Source of the DNA: Pseudomonas sp. FP2309
GTDB taxonomy: Bacteria; Pseudomonadota; Gammaproteobacteria; Pseudomonadales; Pseudomonadaceae
Direction: 5' to 3'
NCBI RefSeq assembly: GCF_030687575.1
Contig: NZ_CP117439.1
Location: forward strand, 1,302,001-1,366,000
DNA length: 64,000 bases
This document shows positions 1 to 9,004 of the stretch, piece after piece. Positions within the stretch are counted from its first letter, which is position 1. Every line of letters starts with the position of its first letter. Below the pieces are notes generated by a model. The model searched no databases. It was given only the letters and a program-made list of their open reading frames with translations, and was not told the DNA's origin. Both the position numbers and the translations under genes were made by a program.

Positions 1-1167
1 GAACTTGGTCACCGACACCACGGGCCCGAACACCTCGCGGCGCACGATTTCGTCATCCTGCTGCGCGTCGGCCAATACGGTCGGCTCAAAGAAGAAGCCA
101 TTGCCTTCCACCGCCTTGCCGCCGGTAATCAGGCGGATATGCGGTTGCGCCACGGCACGTTCGACAAACCCGGCCACACGGTCGCGATGTTGCGCGGTAA
201 TCAGCGGGCCCAGTTCGGTGGACGGGTCATCCTGCAAGCCGTACTTGATGCTCGCCACGGCGGCGCCGAGTTTCTCGACGAACGCGTCGTAGATGTCGGC
301 GTGCGCATAAATGCGGCAGGCGGCGGTGCAGTCCTGGCCGGCGTTATAGAAACCGAAGGTGCGAATGCCGTCCACGGCGGCGTCGATATCGGCGTCATTG
401 AAGATGATCACCGGTGCCTTGCCGCCCAATTCCATGTGCATGCGCTTCACGCTGTCGGCGGTGCTGGAGATGATATTCGCCCCGGTGGCGATGGAGCCGG
501 TCAGCGACACCATGCGCACCTTCGGATGGCTCACCAACGGGCTGCCCACCGTCGGCCCACGCCCGAATACCAGGTTGAGCACGCCCGCCGGGAAAATCTC
601 TGAGGCCAGTTCCACCATGCGCAACGCGGTCAGCGGGGTTTGTTCCGACGGCTTGAGCACCACGGTATTACCGGCAGCCAGGGCCGGGGCGATTTTCCAG
701 GCGACCATCATCAGCGGGTAGTTCCACGGCGCGATGGAGGCGATCACGCCCACCGGGTCGCGGCGGATCATCGACGTGTGGCCCGGCAGGTACTCGCCGC
801 CGGCCGAGCCGCTCATGCAACGGCTGGCGCCGGCGAAGAAGCGGAACACGTCGGCAATCGCCGGGATCTCGTCATTCAACGCGGCGCTGTAAGGCTTGCC
901 GCAGTTGTCCGACTCCAGCTTGGCCAGTTCTTCGCCGTGGGCTTCGATCGCATCCGCCAGCTTCAGCAGCAACAGCGAGCGATCCCTCGGTGCGGTCTGC
1001 GACCAGCCTTCGAAGGCCGCATCGGCGGCACGCACGGCGGCGTCGACCTGGGCTTCGCTGGCTTCGTTGATGTGCACCAGCACCCGGCCCAGCGCCGGGT
1101 TGAATACGGCCTGTGCCGGGCCTTCGCCGTCGACCAGTTGGCCGTTGATCAGCAGTTTGGTTTGCAT
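1..1167 (-). CDS. aldehyde dehydrogenase, gamma-aminobutyraldehyde type (C-terminal part outside window)
   Basis: NAD-dependent aldehyde dehydrogenase that probably oxidises gamma-aminobutyraldehyde or a related omega-amino aldehyde from polyamine breakdown. About 389 codons are visible and the reading frame is open to the left edge, so the C-terminus is missing. The family's glutamate motif (MELGGKAP) and the catalytic cysteine motif GQDCTAACR (Cys about residue 280) are present. I chose ATG 1167 rather than ATG 1173 because the AGAGG upstream is 8 bases from the first and only 2 from the second. It is the last gene of the ABC importer cluster and a paralogue of the dehydrogenase at 5366-6853, with the same active-site block. 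The exact substrate is inferred from context. Confidence 0.9.
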   Translation of the reverse strand, partial: MQTKLLINGQLVDGEGPAQAVFNPALGRVLVHINEASEAQVDAAVRAADAAFEGWSQTAPRDRSLLLLKLADAIEAHGEELAKLESDNCGKPYSAALNDEIPAIADVFRFFAGASRCMSGSAGGEYLPGHTSMIRRDPVGVIASIAPWNYPLMMVAWKIAPALAAGNTVVLKPSEQTPLTALRMVELASEIFPAGVLNLVFGRGPTVGSPLVSHPKVRMVSLTGSIATGANIISSTADSVKRMHMELGGKAPVIIFNDADIDAAVDGIRTFGFYNAGQDCTAACRIYAHADIYDAFVEKLGAAVASIKYGLQDDPSTELGPLITAQHRDRVAGFVERAVAQPHIRLITGGKAVEGNGFFFEPTVLADAQQDDEIVRREVFGPVVSVTKF

Positions 1168-1188
1168 AGCCATGTCCTCTTCAAACAA

Positions 1189-1998
1189 TTATTTACCGCC
1201 ACTACCGGCCACGCTTTCACCGCCGCGTGTCAGGTAATAGGCACCGAGAATCGGGAACATCGTAACCAGCATCACCAGCATTGCGACCACGTTGGTCACC
1301 GGCACATCCCGTGGGCGGCTGAGCTGGTTGAGCAGCCACAGCGGCAAGGTGCGCTCGTGGCCGGCGGTAAAGGTGGTGACGATGATTTCGTCGAACGACA
1401 GCGCAAACGCGAGCATGCCGCCGGCGAGCAGCGCCGAACCGAGGTTGGGCATGATGATGTAGCGAAAGGTCTGCCAGCCATCGGCGCCAAGGTCCATCGA
1501 GGCTTCGATCAGGCTGTGGGAGGTACGGCGCAAGCGCGCGATGACGTTGTTGTAGACGATCACCACGCAAAAGGTCGCGTGGCCAACGATGATCGTGAAC
1601 ATCCCAGGCTCGATGCCCAGGGTCTTGAACGTCGCCAGCAGGGCGATGCCGGTGATGATCCCTGGCAGTGCAATCGGCAGGATCAGCATCAGCGATACGC
1701 CTTGTTTGCCGAAAAACTCGCGGCGATACAACGCCGCCGACGCCAGTGTGCCGAGCACCATGGCGATCAACGTGGCGATGGCGGCGATCTGCAGCGACAG
1801 CTTGATCGACTCCAGCACGTCCGGCCGGGCGAAGGCCACGCTGAACCACTTCAGGGTGAAGCCCTGTGGCGGAAAGCTGAACGCCGCCTCTTCGGTGTTG
1901 AAGGCGTAGAGGAAGATGATCAGGATCGGGAAGTGCAAAAACACCAGGCCGCCCCAGGCTGCGATCTTTAGTCCCAGCGAAGATTTCTCAGAGTGCAT
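1189..1998 (-). CDS. ABC transporter permease, YdcV/PotC-like
   Basis: Inner-membrane permease of a polyamine-type ABC importer. The 269-residue protein has a first membrane segment at about residues 9-31 and several more, plus the cytoplasmic EAA loop with the form [20 protein letters not shown], which docks the ATPase. It overlaps the 3' end of the other permease by 11 bases, which indicates co-translation. Order and size match E. coli YdcV, the second permease of ydcSTUV-patD. Spermidine/putrescine PotC is the alternative; the family is clear but the substrate is inferred. Confidence 0.9.
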   Translation of the reverse strand: MHSEKSSLGLKIAAWGGLVFLHFPILIIFLYAFNTEEAAFSFPPQGFTLKWFSVAFARPDVLESIKLSLQIAAIATLIAMVLGTLASAALYRREFFGKQGVSLMLILPIALPGIITGIALLATFKTLGIEPGMFTIIVGHATFCVVIVYNNVIARLRRTSHSLIEASMDLGADGWQTFRYIIMPNLGSALLAGGMLAFALSFDEIIVTTFTAGHERTLPLWLLNQLSRPRDVPVTNVVAMLVMLVTMFPILGAYYLTRGGESVAGSGGK

Positions 1999-2917
1999 CG
2001 AAGGCCCCCAGGCGTTTGACGATGGACAGATACACCGCGATCAGCACGATCGGCACCAGGGTGAACGCGGCGGCCATGGGCATATTGCCGATGGCGCCTT
2101 GTTGCGCGTAGACCATGCTGCCGACGAAGTAACCCGGTGGGCCCACCAGTTGCGGCACGATGAAATCGCCCAGGGTCAGCGAGAAGGTGAAGATGGAGCC
2201 GGCGGCAATCCCCGGCACCGACAGCGGCAGAATCACTTGCATGAACGTCTGGCGCGGCTTGGCGCCCAGGTCGGCGGAGGCCTGCAGCAACGAGGGCGGC
2301 AAACGCTCCAGCGAGGCCTGGATCGGCAGGATCATGAATGGCAGCCAGATGTAAACGAACACCATGAACCGTCCCAAATGCGAGGTGCTCAAGGTGCTGC
2401 CGCCCACGCCGGGAATGCCCAGCACGAACTGCAACACCGGTTCCAGGCCCAGGTGCTGCACGAACCATTGCGCCACGCCGCCCTTGGCCAGCAGCAAGGT
2501 CCAGGCATACGCCTTGACGATGTAGCTGGCCCACATCGGCATCATCACCGCGATATAGAAAAACGCCTTGGTCTTGCCCGTGGTGTAGCGCGCCATGTAG
2601 TAGGCAATCGGGAACGCCACGATGGCACTGGCGATCGACACCACAATCGCCATGCTCAAGGTGCGCAGGATGATGTCGAAGTTGGACGGCTGGAACAGCG
2701 CGGCGAAGTTGGCCAGGGTCAGGTCCGGCGTGACCGCCATGGTGAAGTCGTCGAAGGTATAGAAGCCTTGCCACAGCAGGGTCAGCAGCGAACCGAGGTA
2801 GATCGCGCCAAACCAGATCAACGGCGGTATCAGCAACATCGCCAGGTACAGGTTGGGCTTGCGGTACAGCAGGTTGGAAAACCTGCGCATCGGCGCGTGG
2901 GAATGGGCCAGGCTCAT
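1988..2917 (-). CDS. ABC transporter permease, YdcU/PotB-like
   Basis: First permease of the importer, 309 residues, hydrophobic, with an N-terminal cytoplasmic stretch (about 25 residues) before the first membrane helix. The EAA-type loop reads [20 protein letters not shown]. Its ATG lies one base after the stop codon of the ATPase gene (TGA-C-ATG), and its own end overlaps the next permease, so the three core genes are tightly coupled. Best match by order and size is YdcU/PotB, with the two permeases expected to form a heterodimeric channel. Confidence 0.9.
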   Translation of the reverse strand: MSLAHSHAPMRRFSNLLYRKPNLYLAMLLIPPLIWFGAIYLGSLLTLLWQGFYTFDDFTMAVTPDLTLANFAALFQPSNFDIILRTLSMAIVVSIASAIVAFPIAYYMARYTTGKTKAFFYIAVMMPMWASYIVKAYAWTLLLAKGGVAQWFVQHLGLEPVLQFVLGIPGVGGSTLSTSHLGRFMVFVYIWLPFMILPIQASLERLPPSLLQASADLGAKPRQTFMQVILPLSVPGIAAGSIFTFSLTLGDFIVPQLVGPPGYFVGSMVYAQQGAIGNMPMAAAFTLVPIVLIAVYLSIVKRLGAFDAL

Positions 2918-2918
2918 G

Positions 2919-3953
2919 TCACACCTCGCCTGCGTTGTCGGCCAGCGGTGTCATGGCTTGCCGCGCCCAGCGTGCGGTGATGGGCTGCCCGACCTGATGG
3001 CCACTGCTGATGTCCAGCCACTGGCTGTTGGCCTGGCTGATGGTCAGTGTCTGGCCGTTTTCCAGTTTCAGCTCGTAGCGGGTCGCGCTGCCCTGGTACT
3101 GGATGTCGTGCAGCAAACCGCTGACTTCCACGTCACCGGCCGCCAGCGGGCCCTCGGCGAAGCGCACGTGTTCCGGGCGGATCGAGAACGCCTGCGCGCT
3201 GCCGCTGAGGCGCTGGGCCAGTTCGCCGCGAATCACGTTGGAGGTGCCGACAAATTCCGCCACAAAGGTGGTGGCCGGTTTCATGTACAGGTTGCGCGGG
3301 GTGTCGACCTGCTCGATGCGACCTTTGTTGAACACCGCCACCCGGTCGGACATCGACAGCGCTTCGGTCTGGTCGTGGGTCACGAAGATAAAGGTGATGC
3401 CCAGTTGGCGCTGCAGCTTCTTCAGCTCGCTTTGCATCTGTTCGCGCAGTTTGAGGTCGAGGGCGCCCAGAGGCTCATCAAGCAGCAACACCCGGGGGCG
3501 ATTGACCAGCGCGCGGGCCAGGGCCACGCGTTGGCGCTGGCCGCCGGACAATTGCACCGGCTTGCGCTCGCCGTAGCCGCCGAGGGCGACCATGGCCAGG
3601 GTTTCTTCGGCACGGCGCAGGCGCTCGGCCTTGCCCACGCCTTTGACCTTGAGGCCGTAGGCCACGTTGTCGCGCACGTTCATATGGGGGAACAGCGCGT
3701 AATCCTGGAATACGGTGTTTACATCACGTTGGTAAGGCGGCAAGCCGGCGGCTTCCTCGCCATGAATGCGGATCGAGCCTGCGCTCGGCTGTTCGAACCC
3801 GGCGATCAGGCGCAGGCAGGTGGTTTTGCCCGAGCCGGAAGGGCCGAGCATGGAAAAGAACTCGCCGTCCTGGATATCGATGGAAACCCGGTCAACGGCC
3901 TTCACTTCGCCGAACTGACGGGAAACGTGGGTGAACTGGACTGCAAGCGTCAT
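2919..3953 (-). CDS. ABC transporter ATP-binding protein, YdcT/PotA-like
   Basis: ATPase that powers the importer. Walker A GPSGSGKTT lies at residues 37-45, followed by the signature LSGGQRQRVALARAL and Walker B VLLLDEPLGALD; a C-terminal TOBE-like regulatory region (about residue 235 onward) is usual for PotA/YdcT. The open frame extends upstream to a TTG at 3968, but the ATG at 3953 has a GGAG 9 bases upstream, giving a 344-residue protein with the family's usual start. It lies between the binding-protein gene and the two permeases, with a 188-base gap upstream that carries a REP doublet. Confidence 0.93.
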   Translation of the reverse strand: MTLAVQFTHVSRQFGEVKAVDRVSIDIQDGEFFSMLGPSGSGKTTCLRLIAGFEQPSAGSIRIHGEEAAGLPPYQRDVNTVFQDYALFPHMNVRDNVAYGLKVKGVGKAERLRRAEETLAMVALGGYGERKPVQLSGGQRQRVALARALVNRPRVLLLDEPLGALDLKLREQMQSELKKLQRQLGITFIFVTHDQTEALSMSDRVAVFNKGRIEQVDTPRNLYMKPATTFVAEFVGTSNVIRGELAQRLSGSAQAFSIRPEHVRFAEGPLAAGDVEVSGLLHDIQYQGSATRYELKLENGQTLTISQANSQWLDISSGHQVGQPITARWARQAMTPLADNAGEV

Positions 3954-4036
3954 GGTGCGGAGCTCCAAAAAGGCGCGGGTCGTCGCAGCGGCCCGGCCTG
4001 GACTTCTGAAAAATCAAAACATCTGTATGCGGTCAT

Positions 4037-4116
4037 TGTGGGAGAGGGCCGATAGCGCGGGCTCAGAAACAGATGTGTTGGCTGACACTTCGCTATCGGG
4101 GGCAAGCCCTCCCACA
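4037..4116. repeat. REP doublet (REPIN-like)
   Basis: Two inverted REP-like sequences face each other: TGTGGGAG...GATAGCG at 4037-4057 and CGCTATCGGGGGCAAGCCC continuing to TCCCACA at 4091-4116. The left copy is shortened inside relative to the right one. It sits between the binding-protein gene and the ATPase gene. REP pairs of this type are abundant in P. fluorescens and moved by RAYT transposases; none is present here. In this position it could also tune expression of the downstream genes. Confidence 0.75.
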
Positions 4117-4141
4117 GTGGGTTTATGTGGCCCGTGACATC

Positions 4142-5293
4142 TCAGCGCCCGCCCATGATCGCGATGTAGTCCTGGGTCCAGCGGCTGTACGGCACGAACT
4201 TGCCGCCCTCGGCCTGTGGCGTTTTCCAGAAGGCAATTTTCTCGAACTGATCGAAACCGTTGGTCTTGCAGCCTTCAGCACCCAGCAGCTCGCTTTCCTT
4301 GCACGCCGCAGGCACCGCCGGCAGCGAGCCGAACCAGGCGGCGACATCACCCTGGACCTTGGGCTGCAGCGACCAGTCCATCCACTTGTAGGCACAGTTG
4401 GGGTGCTTGGCTTCGCTGTGCAGCATGGTGGTGTCGGCCCAGCCGGTGGCGCCTTCTTTGGGGATGGTCGAGGCGATCGGCTGTTTCTCATTGATCAGCC
4501 CGTTGACCTGATACGGCCAGGCGCTGGAGGCCACCACGCCTTCGTTCTTGAAGTCGCTCATTTGCACGGTGGTGTCGTGCCAGTAGCGGTGGATCAACGG
4601 TTGCTGGGCGCGCAACAGGTCGAGCACGGCTTTGTACTGGGTTTCGGTCAACTCGTAGGGGCTCTGGATGCCCAACTCCGGTTGGGTGCTCTTGAGGTAC
4701 AGCGCGGCATCGGCGATGTAGATCGGGCCGTCATAAGCCTGCACGCGGCCTTTGTTCGGCTTGCCGTCCGGCAGGTTCTGCGCGGTGAACAGCACGTTCC
4801 AACTGGTGGGCGCGGTCTTGAACACGTTGGTGTTGTACATCAACACGTTCGGCCCCCACTGGTATGGCGTGCCGTAGGTTTGCTGGCCCACCACGTACCA
4901 CGGCGCGTCCTTAAGGCGCGGGTCGATGCCTTTCCAGTTGGGAATCAGCGCGGTGTTGATCGGTTGCACCCGTTTGCCCACGATCAAGCGCAGCGATGCG
5001 TCGCCCGATGCGGTAACCAGGTCATAGCCACCCTTGGCCATCAGACTGACCATTTCGTCAGAGGTGGCGGCGGTTTTCACGTTGACCTTGCAGCCGGTTT
5101 CCTTCTCGAAACCGGTGACCCAGTCGTAGGCCTTGTCGCTTTCGCCACGTTCGATATAACCGGGCCAGGCGACGATATCCAGTTGGCCTTCGCCAGCGCC
5201 TACCGCCTTGAGCGGTTCGGCGGCCTGAAGGCTGGCGCTGGCCAGCAGCGCGGTGGTCAAGGCACTGAGCAGTGCGGTCTTATGCGCGGACAT
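4142..5293 (-). CDS. ABC transporter substrate-binding protein, YdcS/PotD-like
   Basis: Periplasmic ligand-binding protein of the importer, 383 residues. It starts with a signal peptide (basic start, hydrophobic residues about 7-22, cleavage near LQAAEP). The mature part has the type 2 periplasmic-binding fold expected of polyamine binders, with the opening LDIVAWPGYIERG and a later QWGPNVLMYN segment typical of PotD/PotF/YdcS relatives. A GAGGGAA ribosome-binding site precedes ATG 5293. It is the first transport gene after the dehydrogenase. Ligand (putrescine, GABA precursor or other) cannot be fixed from sequence. Confidence 0.9.
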   Translation of the reverse strand: MSAHKTALLSALTTALLASASLQAAEPLKAVGAGEGQLDIVAWPGYIERGESDKAYDWVTGFEKETGCKVNVKTAATSDEMVSLMAKGGYDLVTASGDASLRLIVGKRVQPINTALIPNWKGIDPRLKDAPWYVVGQQTYGTPYQWGPNVLMYNTNVFKTAPTSWNVLFTAQNLPDGKPNKGRVQAYDGPIYIADAALYLKSTQPELGIQSPYELTETQYKAVLDLLRAQQPLIHRYWHDTTVQMSDFKNEGVVASSAWPYQVNGLINEKQPIASTIPKEGATGWADTTMLHSEAKHPNCAYKWMDWSLQPKVQGDVAAWFGSLPAVPAACKESELLGAEGCKTNGFDQFEKIAFWKTPQAEGGKFVPYSRWTQDYIAIMGGR

Positions 5294-5365
5294 GGGGGTT
5301 CCCTCTTCTTTAATTATGGTCGGGGCAGTGGGTGCAACCGGTGACGCATGAGCTTAGTTGTTGTT

Positions 5366-6853
5366 TTAAAGATGCTGGCCGTGGCGGGCCATGATGTGGC
5401 GCACCACGCTGTAGTCCTGTAGCGAATCGCTGGACAGATCTTTCCCATACCCCGAGCGTTTCAAACCGCCATGGGGCATTTCGCTGACCAGCATGAAATG
5501 GCTGTTGATCCAGGTGCAGCCGTACTGCAGGCGTGCTGCAACCTGCATGGCTTTGTCCAGGTTCTGGGTCCATACCGATGAGGCCAGGCCGTATTCAGAA
5601 TCGTTGGCCCAGTCCACCGCCTGCGCCAACTCGTCGAAGCGGGTCACGGTGACGACCGGGCCGAACACTTCGCGCTGGACGATTTCATCCGTCTGTTTGC
5701 AGCCGGCCAGCAGCGTGGGCTGGTAATAGAAACCCGCTCCGGAATGCACGGCGGCCCCGGTCACCCGTTCAATATGCGGCTGGCCGAGGGCGCGTTCGAC
5801 AAAGCTGGCCACACGGTCGCGCTGGCGCGTGCTGATCAGCGGGCCGAGTTCGTTGTCGGCGTCGCGTTTGCCGGCAAAGCGCAGGCTGCTCACCGCGGCG
5901 CCCAGTTCTGCGACCAACGTGTCGTGAATGCCGGCCTGGGCGTAGATGCGGCAGGCGGCCGTGCAGTCCTGGCCGGCGTTGTAATAACCATAAGTGCGCA
6001 CGCCCTCGACTACCGCTTGCAGGTCGGCGTCATTACACACGATCACCGGCGCCTTGCCGCCCAGTTCCAGGTGGGTACGTTTGAGCGTCTTGGACGCGGC
6101 CTGCAGGATTTTTTGCCCGGTGACGATATCGCCGGTCAGCGAGACCATGCGCACTTTCGGGTGGCTGACCAGATGGCTGCCAACGCCTTCACCGCCGCCA
6201 CACAGGATGTTGATCACCCCGCGCGGTAACAAGTCCTTCAGCACAGGCGCCAACGCGAGGATAGACAACGGGGTATGTTCCGACGGCTTGAACACCAACG
6301 TATTACCGGCGGCGAGGGCCGGGGCGATTTTCCAGGCGGCCATCATCAGCGGGTAATTCCACGGTGCAATGGATGCCACTACGCCAATCGGGTCGCGGCG
6401 CACCATGCTGGTGTAACCCGGCAGGTATTCGCCGCTGAGCTGGCCGGTCTGGCAACGCACGGCTCCGGCAAAAAAGCGGAACACATCGACCGTGGCGCTC
6501 AAGTCATCCTGGCGCGCCTGGTGCAGCGGTTTGCCGCAGTTCAGGGATTCGAGGCGGGCCAGGTAGTCGGCGTGTTTTTCGATGGCGTCGGCGATGCTCA
6601 ACAAGATATTCGAGCGCTGCTGCGGTGTGGTCCGCGACCAGCCGGAGAACGCGCGGTGGGCGGCAAGGATGGCGCTTTCGACCTGCTCGGTGCTGGCCTC
6701 GGCGATCTGGGTGAGCACTTCACCGGTGGCCGGGTTGAGGATCGGCTCGACAAAGCCTTGGCCCTGGACCAGTTCGCCATCGATCAGCAACGCGGTGAGC
6801 AGCGGGGTGGGCGCGCCGGACATTTTTCGCGATCTCTTTTCTTGTGTGGTCAT
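5366..6853 (-). CDS. gamma-aminobutyraldehyde dehydrogenase-like protein (PatD/YdcW type)
   Basis: NAD-dependent aldehyde dehydrogenase of full length (495 residues from ATG 6853). LELGGKAPV and GQDCTAACR (catalytic Cys about residue 297) are present. A second possible start, ATG 6823, would remove ten residues and begin nearer the conserved domain; both have weak AGAG-type ribosome-binding sites. It lies at the head of the YdcSTUV-like genes, as patD lies at the end of ydcSTUV in E. coli, which supports import and oxidation of a polyamine-derived aldehyde. A paralogue ends the cluster at 1-1167. Confidence 0.92.
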   Translation of the reverse strand: MTTQEKRSRKMSGAPTPLLTALLIDGELVQGQGFVEPILNPATGEVLTQIAEASTEQVESAILAAHRAFSGWSRTTPQQRSNILLSIADAIEKHADYLARLESLNCGKPLHQARQDDLSATVDVFRFFAGAVRCQTGQLSGEYLPGYTSMVRRDPIGVVASIAPWNYPLMMAAWKIAPALAAGNTLVFKPSEHTPLSILALAPVLKDLLPRGVINILCGGGEGVGSHLVSHPKVRMVSLTGDIVTGQKILQAASKTLKRTHLELGGKAPVIVCNDADLQAVVEGVRTYGYYNAGQDCTAACRIYAQAGIHDTLVAELGAAVSSLRFAGKRDADNELGPLISTRQRDRVASFVERALGQPHIERVTGAAVHSGAGFYYQPTLLAGCKQTDEIVQREVFGPVVTVTRFDELAQAVDWANDSEYGLASSVWTQNLDKAMQVAARLQYGCTWINSHFMLVSEMPHGGLKRSGYGKDLSSDSLQDYSVVRHIMARHGQHL

Positions 6854-6956
6854 GGGCGTTCTCTTACAAGGCGCCTGACCTTCTCTCAGGGAATCAGCAG
6901 AGACTAGAGGTCAGGGGCGAGGTCAACAAATACTAAATACTGAATGCAGCATTCGA

Positions 6957-7868
6957 TTAAATAGATGGCTTGCGTGGATGGGGTTGTTCCCGCGCCACGG
7001 TGAGGAACGGGTCCACCAAGGCAGGCCGCGCGGTGCCGCGGCGCCAGGCCAGGCCCACATCGAGGGTCTGGCTGAGGTCGGCGATCGGCCGCGCTTCAAT
7101 AATGTCGCCTTCCAGGGACCACGGCCTGTAGGTCATGTCCGGCTGGATCGACACGCCCAGGCCTGCAGCCACCAGGCTGCGCACCGCCTCGGTCGAGGCC
7201 GTACGCAACGTGATGCGCGGTTGCAACCCTGCGCTGGTCCACAGACGTTGAGCGTTGTGGCCCATTTCGTCGACATTCAGCTGGATCAACGGCTCACGGG
7301 CCACATCGGCGAGGTTGATGCTGTCGTGTTCCAGCAGCGGATGTTGCGCCGGCAGCCAGAGGCGGTGGGGCGAGTGGGTCAGTACCTCGGTTTGCAGGGC
7401 GTGGCGGTCTTCCAGGTTGGAGAGGATGAGCACGCCCACGTCGATTTCACCGCTGACCAGCAAATGCTCGATGTACGGGCGCTCATCCTCCATTACGCGA
7501 ATTTCGACATTGGGGTAAGCGCGCTGGAAACGGGTGAGCAAGTCCGCCAGGTAATAGCCGGCCACCAGGCTGGTGACGCCGATGATCAACTGCCCGGCCA
7601 CTTGATCGGTGCTCTGCTGCAGGCTGCGCTTGGCATTGTCGACGGTGGCGAGAATCAAGTGCGCCTGGCGCAGAAACTGATGGCCCTGGTGGGTCAGGGT
7701 CATGCCCTTGGCGTGGCGATTGAACAGGTTGACGCCGATTTCCTGTTCCAGTTGCTGGATCGCCAGGGTCAGGGTGGACTGGGAGATAAACGCGGTTTGC
7801 GCGGCGGCAGAGATCGAGCCGGTCTCGGCCACGGCGATAAAGTGCCGGATTTGGCGCAGGGTCATCAT
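6957..7868 (-). CDS. LysR-family transcriptional regulator
   Basis: Regulator of 303 residues with an N-terminal winged helix (residues 1-60: MTLRQIRHFIAVAETGSISA, then QSTLTLAIQQLEQEIGVNLF) and a LysR effector-binding domain from about residue 90. Two adjacent ATG codons (7868 and 7865) are possible starts. It is upstream of and co-directional with the dehydrogenase/ABC cluster, separated by 103 bases, so it probably controls that cluster, but the co-directional layout is not the classical divergent one. The gene on its other side diverges. Confidence 0.9.
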   Translation of the reverse strand: MMTLRQIRHFIAVAETGSISAAAQTAFISQSTLTLAIQQLEQEIGVNLFNRHAKGMTLTHQGHQFLRQAHLILATVDNAKRSLQQSTDQVAGQLIIGVTSLVAGYYLADLLTRFQRAYPNVEIRVMEDERPYIEHLLVSGEIDVGVLILSNLEDRHALQTEVLTHSPHRLWLPAQHPLLEHDSINLADVAREPLIQLNVDEMGHNAQRLWTSAGLQPRITLRTASTEAVRSLVAAGLGVSIQPDMTYRPWSLEGDIIEARPIADLSQTLDVGLAWRRGTARPALVDPFLTVAREQPHPRKPSI

Positions 7869-8058
7869 GCTGGAATTACCCGTGGGGTATTTTTATCGAT
7901 GCGTCCGAGTGTATATCGATTTAAGCGAATGGCCGTCGCAAGCTTCAGACTGCGGGTGTGGCGTTACATCTGGAAGCACTATAGATCAGGGCTTTTTGGC
8001 ACTTAGTTTTACGCTGGAGGCCTATTGGTCCTATGAACCCAAGTGTCTGGAGGCTTTT

Positions 8059-8766
8059 ATGAACACCCGTGGATTGCTCGATCAGTTGCTCAAGTCCGGC
8101 CAGGACATGTTGCAAAACAAGGCTGGCGGCCAAGGTAAGGGCCAGGACAAAGGCGCCTTGGGCGGCCTGCTCGGCGGTGGCGGGCTGGGCAGCCTGCTTG
8201 GCGGCGCAGGGGGAGGCGCCCTGGCGGCGGGTGCCATGGGGCTGCTGATGGGCAACAAGAAGGCGCGCAAATTTGGCGGCAAGGCCCTGACCTACGGCGG
8301 TTTGGCCGCATTGGGTGTCATCGCCTACAAGGCCTATGGCAACTGGCAGGCCAATCAGGCCAGCGCCCCCCAAGGCGAGCCGCAAACCATCGACCGCCTG
8401 CCGCCGGCTCAGGCCGAACTGCACAGCCAGGGCATCCTCAAGGCGCTGGTCGCGGCGGCCAAAGCCGACGGGCATGTGGACGAGCGTGAGCGCGAGCTGA
8501 TCGAGGGCGAGTTCACCAAACTGGACAGCGACCGCGAACTGCACAACTGGCTGCACGCCGAACTCAATAAACCGCTGGACCCGGCCGACGTGGCGCGAGC
8601 CGCCGGCACGCCGGAAATGGCCGCCGAGATGTATATCGCCAGCGTGATGCTGGTGGACGAAGAGAACTTTATGGAGAAGGCGTATCTGGATGAATTGGCT
8701 CGTCAACTCAAGCTGGAGCCGGGCTTGAAGCTGGAGCTGGAAAAGCAAGTACGGCTTAACCAATAG
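8059..8766 (+). CDS. TerB-like / DUF533 family protein
   Basis: 235-residue protein of the YebE/DUF533 type. The N-terminal third is rich in glycine and alanine (residues about 25-70) with a hydrophobic stretch, and the C-terminal half is an acidic, helical TerB-like domain (about residues 125-230, with AAAKADGHVDERERELIEG). Start ATG 8059 is supported by a GGAGGC six bases upstream; the open frame continues far upstream without support. Function is unknown; relatives are inner-membrane-associated stress proteins. It is monocistronic and divergent from the LysR gene. Confidence 0.85.
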   Translation: MNTRGLLDQLLKSGQDMLQNKAGGQGKGQDKGALGGLLGGGGLGSLLGGAGGGALAAGAMGLLMGNKKARKFGGKALTYGGLAALGVIAYKAYGNWQANQASAPQGEPQTIDRLPPAQAELHSQGILKALVAAAKADGHVDERERELIEGEFTKLDSDRELHNWLHAELNKPLDPADVARAAGTPEMAAEMYIASVMLVDEENFMEKAYLDELARQLKLEPGLKLELEKQVRLNQ

Positions 8767-8791
8767 GCGCGGGTGTACGCAAAACTTACGA

Positions 8792-8880
8792 TGTGGCAGG
8801 GGGCTTGCTCCCGATGAGGGCGTGTCAGTGAGATTTGTTTAACTGACCTGCCGCCATCGGAAGCAAACCTACTTCCATAG
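8792..8880. repeat. REP doublet (REPIN-like), degenerate
   Basis: An inverted pair: TGTGGCAGGGGGCTTGCTCC ending in CGATG at 8792-8816, and CCATCGGAAGCAAACCTACT continuing to ATAG at 8854-8880, which matches the reverse complement of the first with several changes. An inner TGTCAGT/ACTGACC stem joins them. The right arm runs into the remnant effector tail at 8869-8997 and supplies its stop codon, so the repeat appears to have landed in or next to the decaying tail. Confidence 0.7.
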
Positions 8881-8997
8881 TTGCATTGGCAACCGTCCAA
8901 CAAGTACAGCGCCGTCCATTTCCAGCCCTCCGTGCGCAGCAGCCTTTAGTACGAACGCCATGCGTTGACCCATATCGGCAAGCTTAACGAAAGGCAT
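8869..8997 (-). pseudogene. degenerate third copy of the PAAR effector tail
   Basis: Read on the minus strand, 8930-9008 is a clear copy of the end of the effector gene: KLADMGQRMAFVLKAA matches the intact LANINQRMSFVLKAA. Relative to the copy at 9616-9777 one base is missing near the start, so the ATG that overlaps the immunity stop codon (9006-9008) is out of frame and the readable frame begins at ATG 8997. After KAA the similarity stops and the frame ends in REP sequence. Probably non-functional; its value is as a footprint of a past duplication. Confidence 0.6.
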
Positions 8998-9004
8998 TTT
9001 CTGT

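Noticed and set aside
640..1971. Long plus-strand open frame over the aldehyde dehydrogenase and permease genes
   Set aside because: Low-complexity shadow of two well-supported minus-strand genes.
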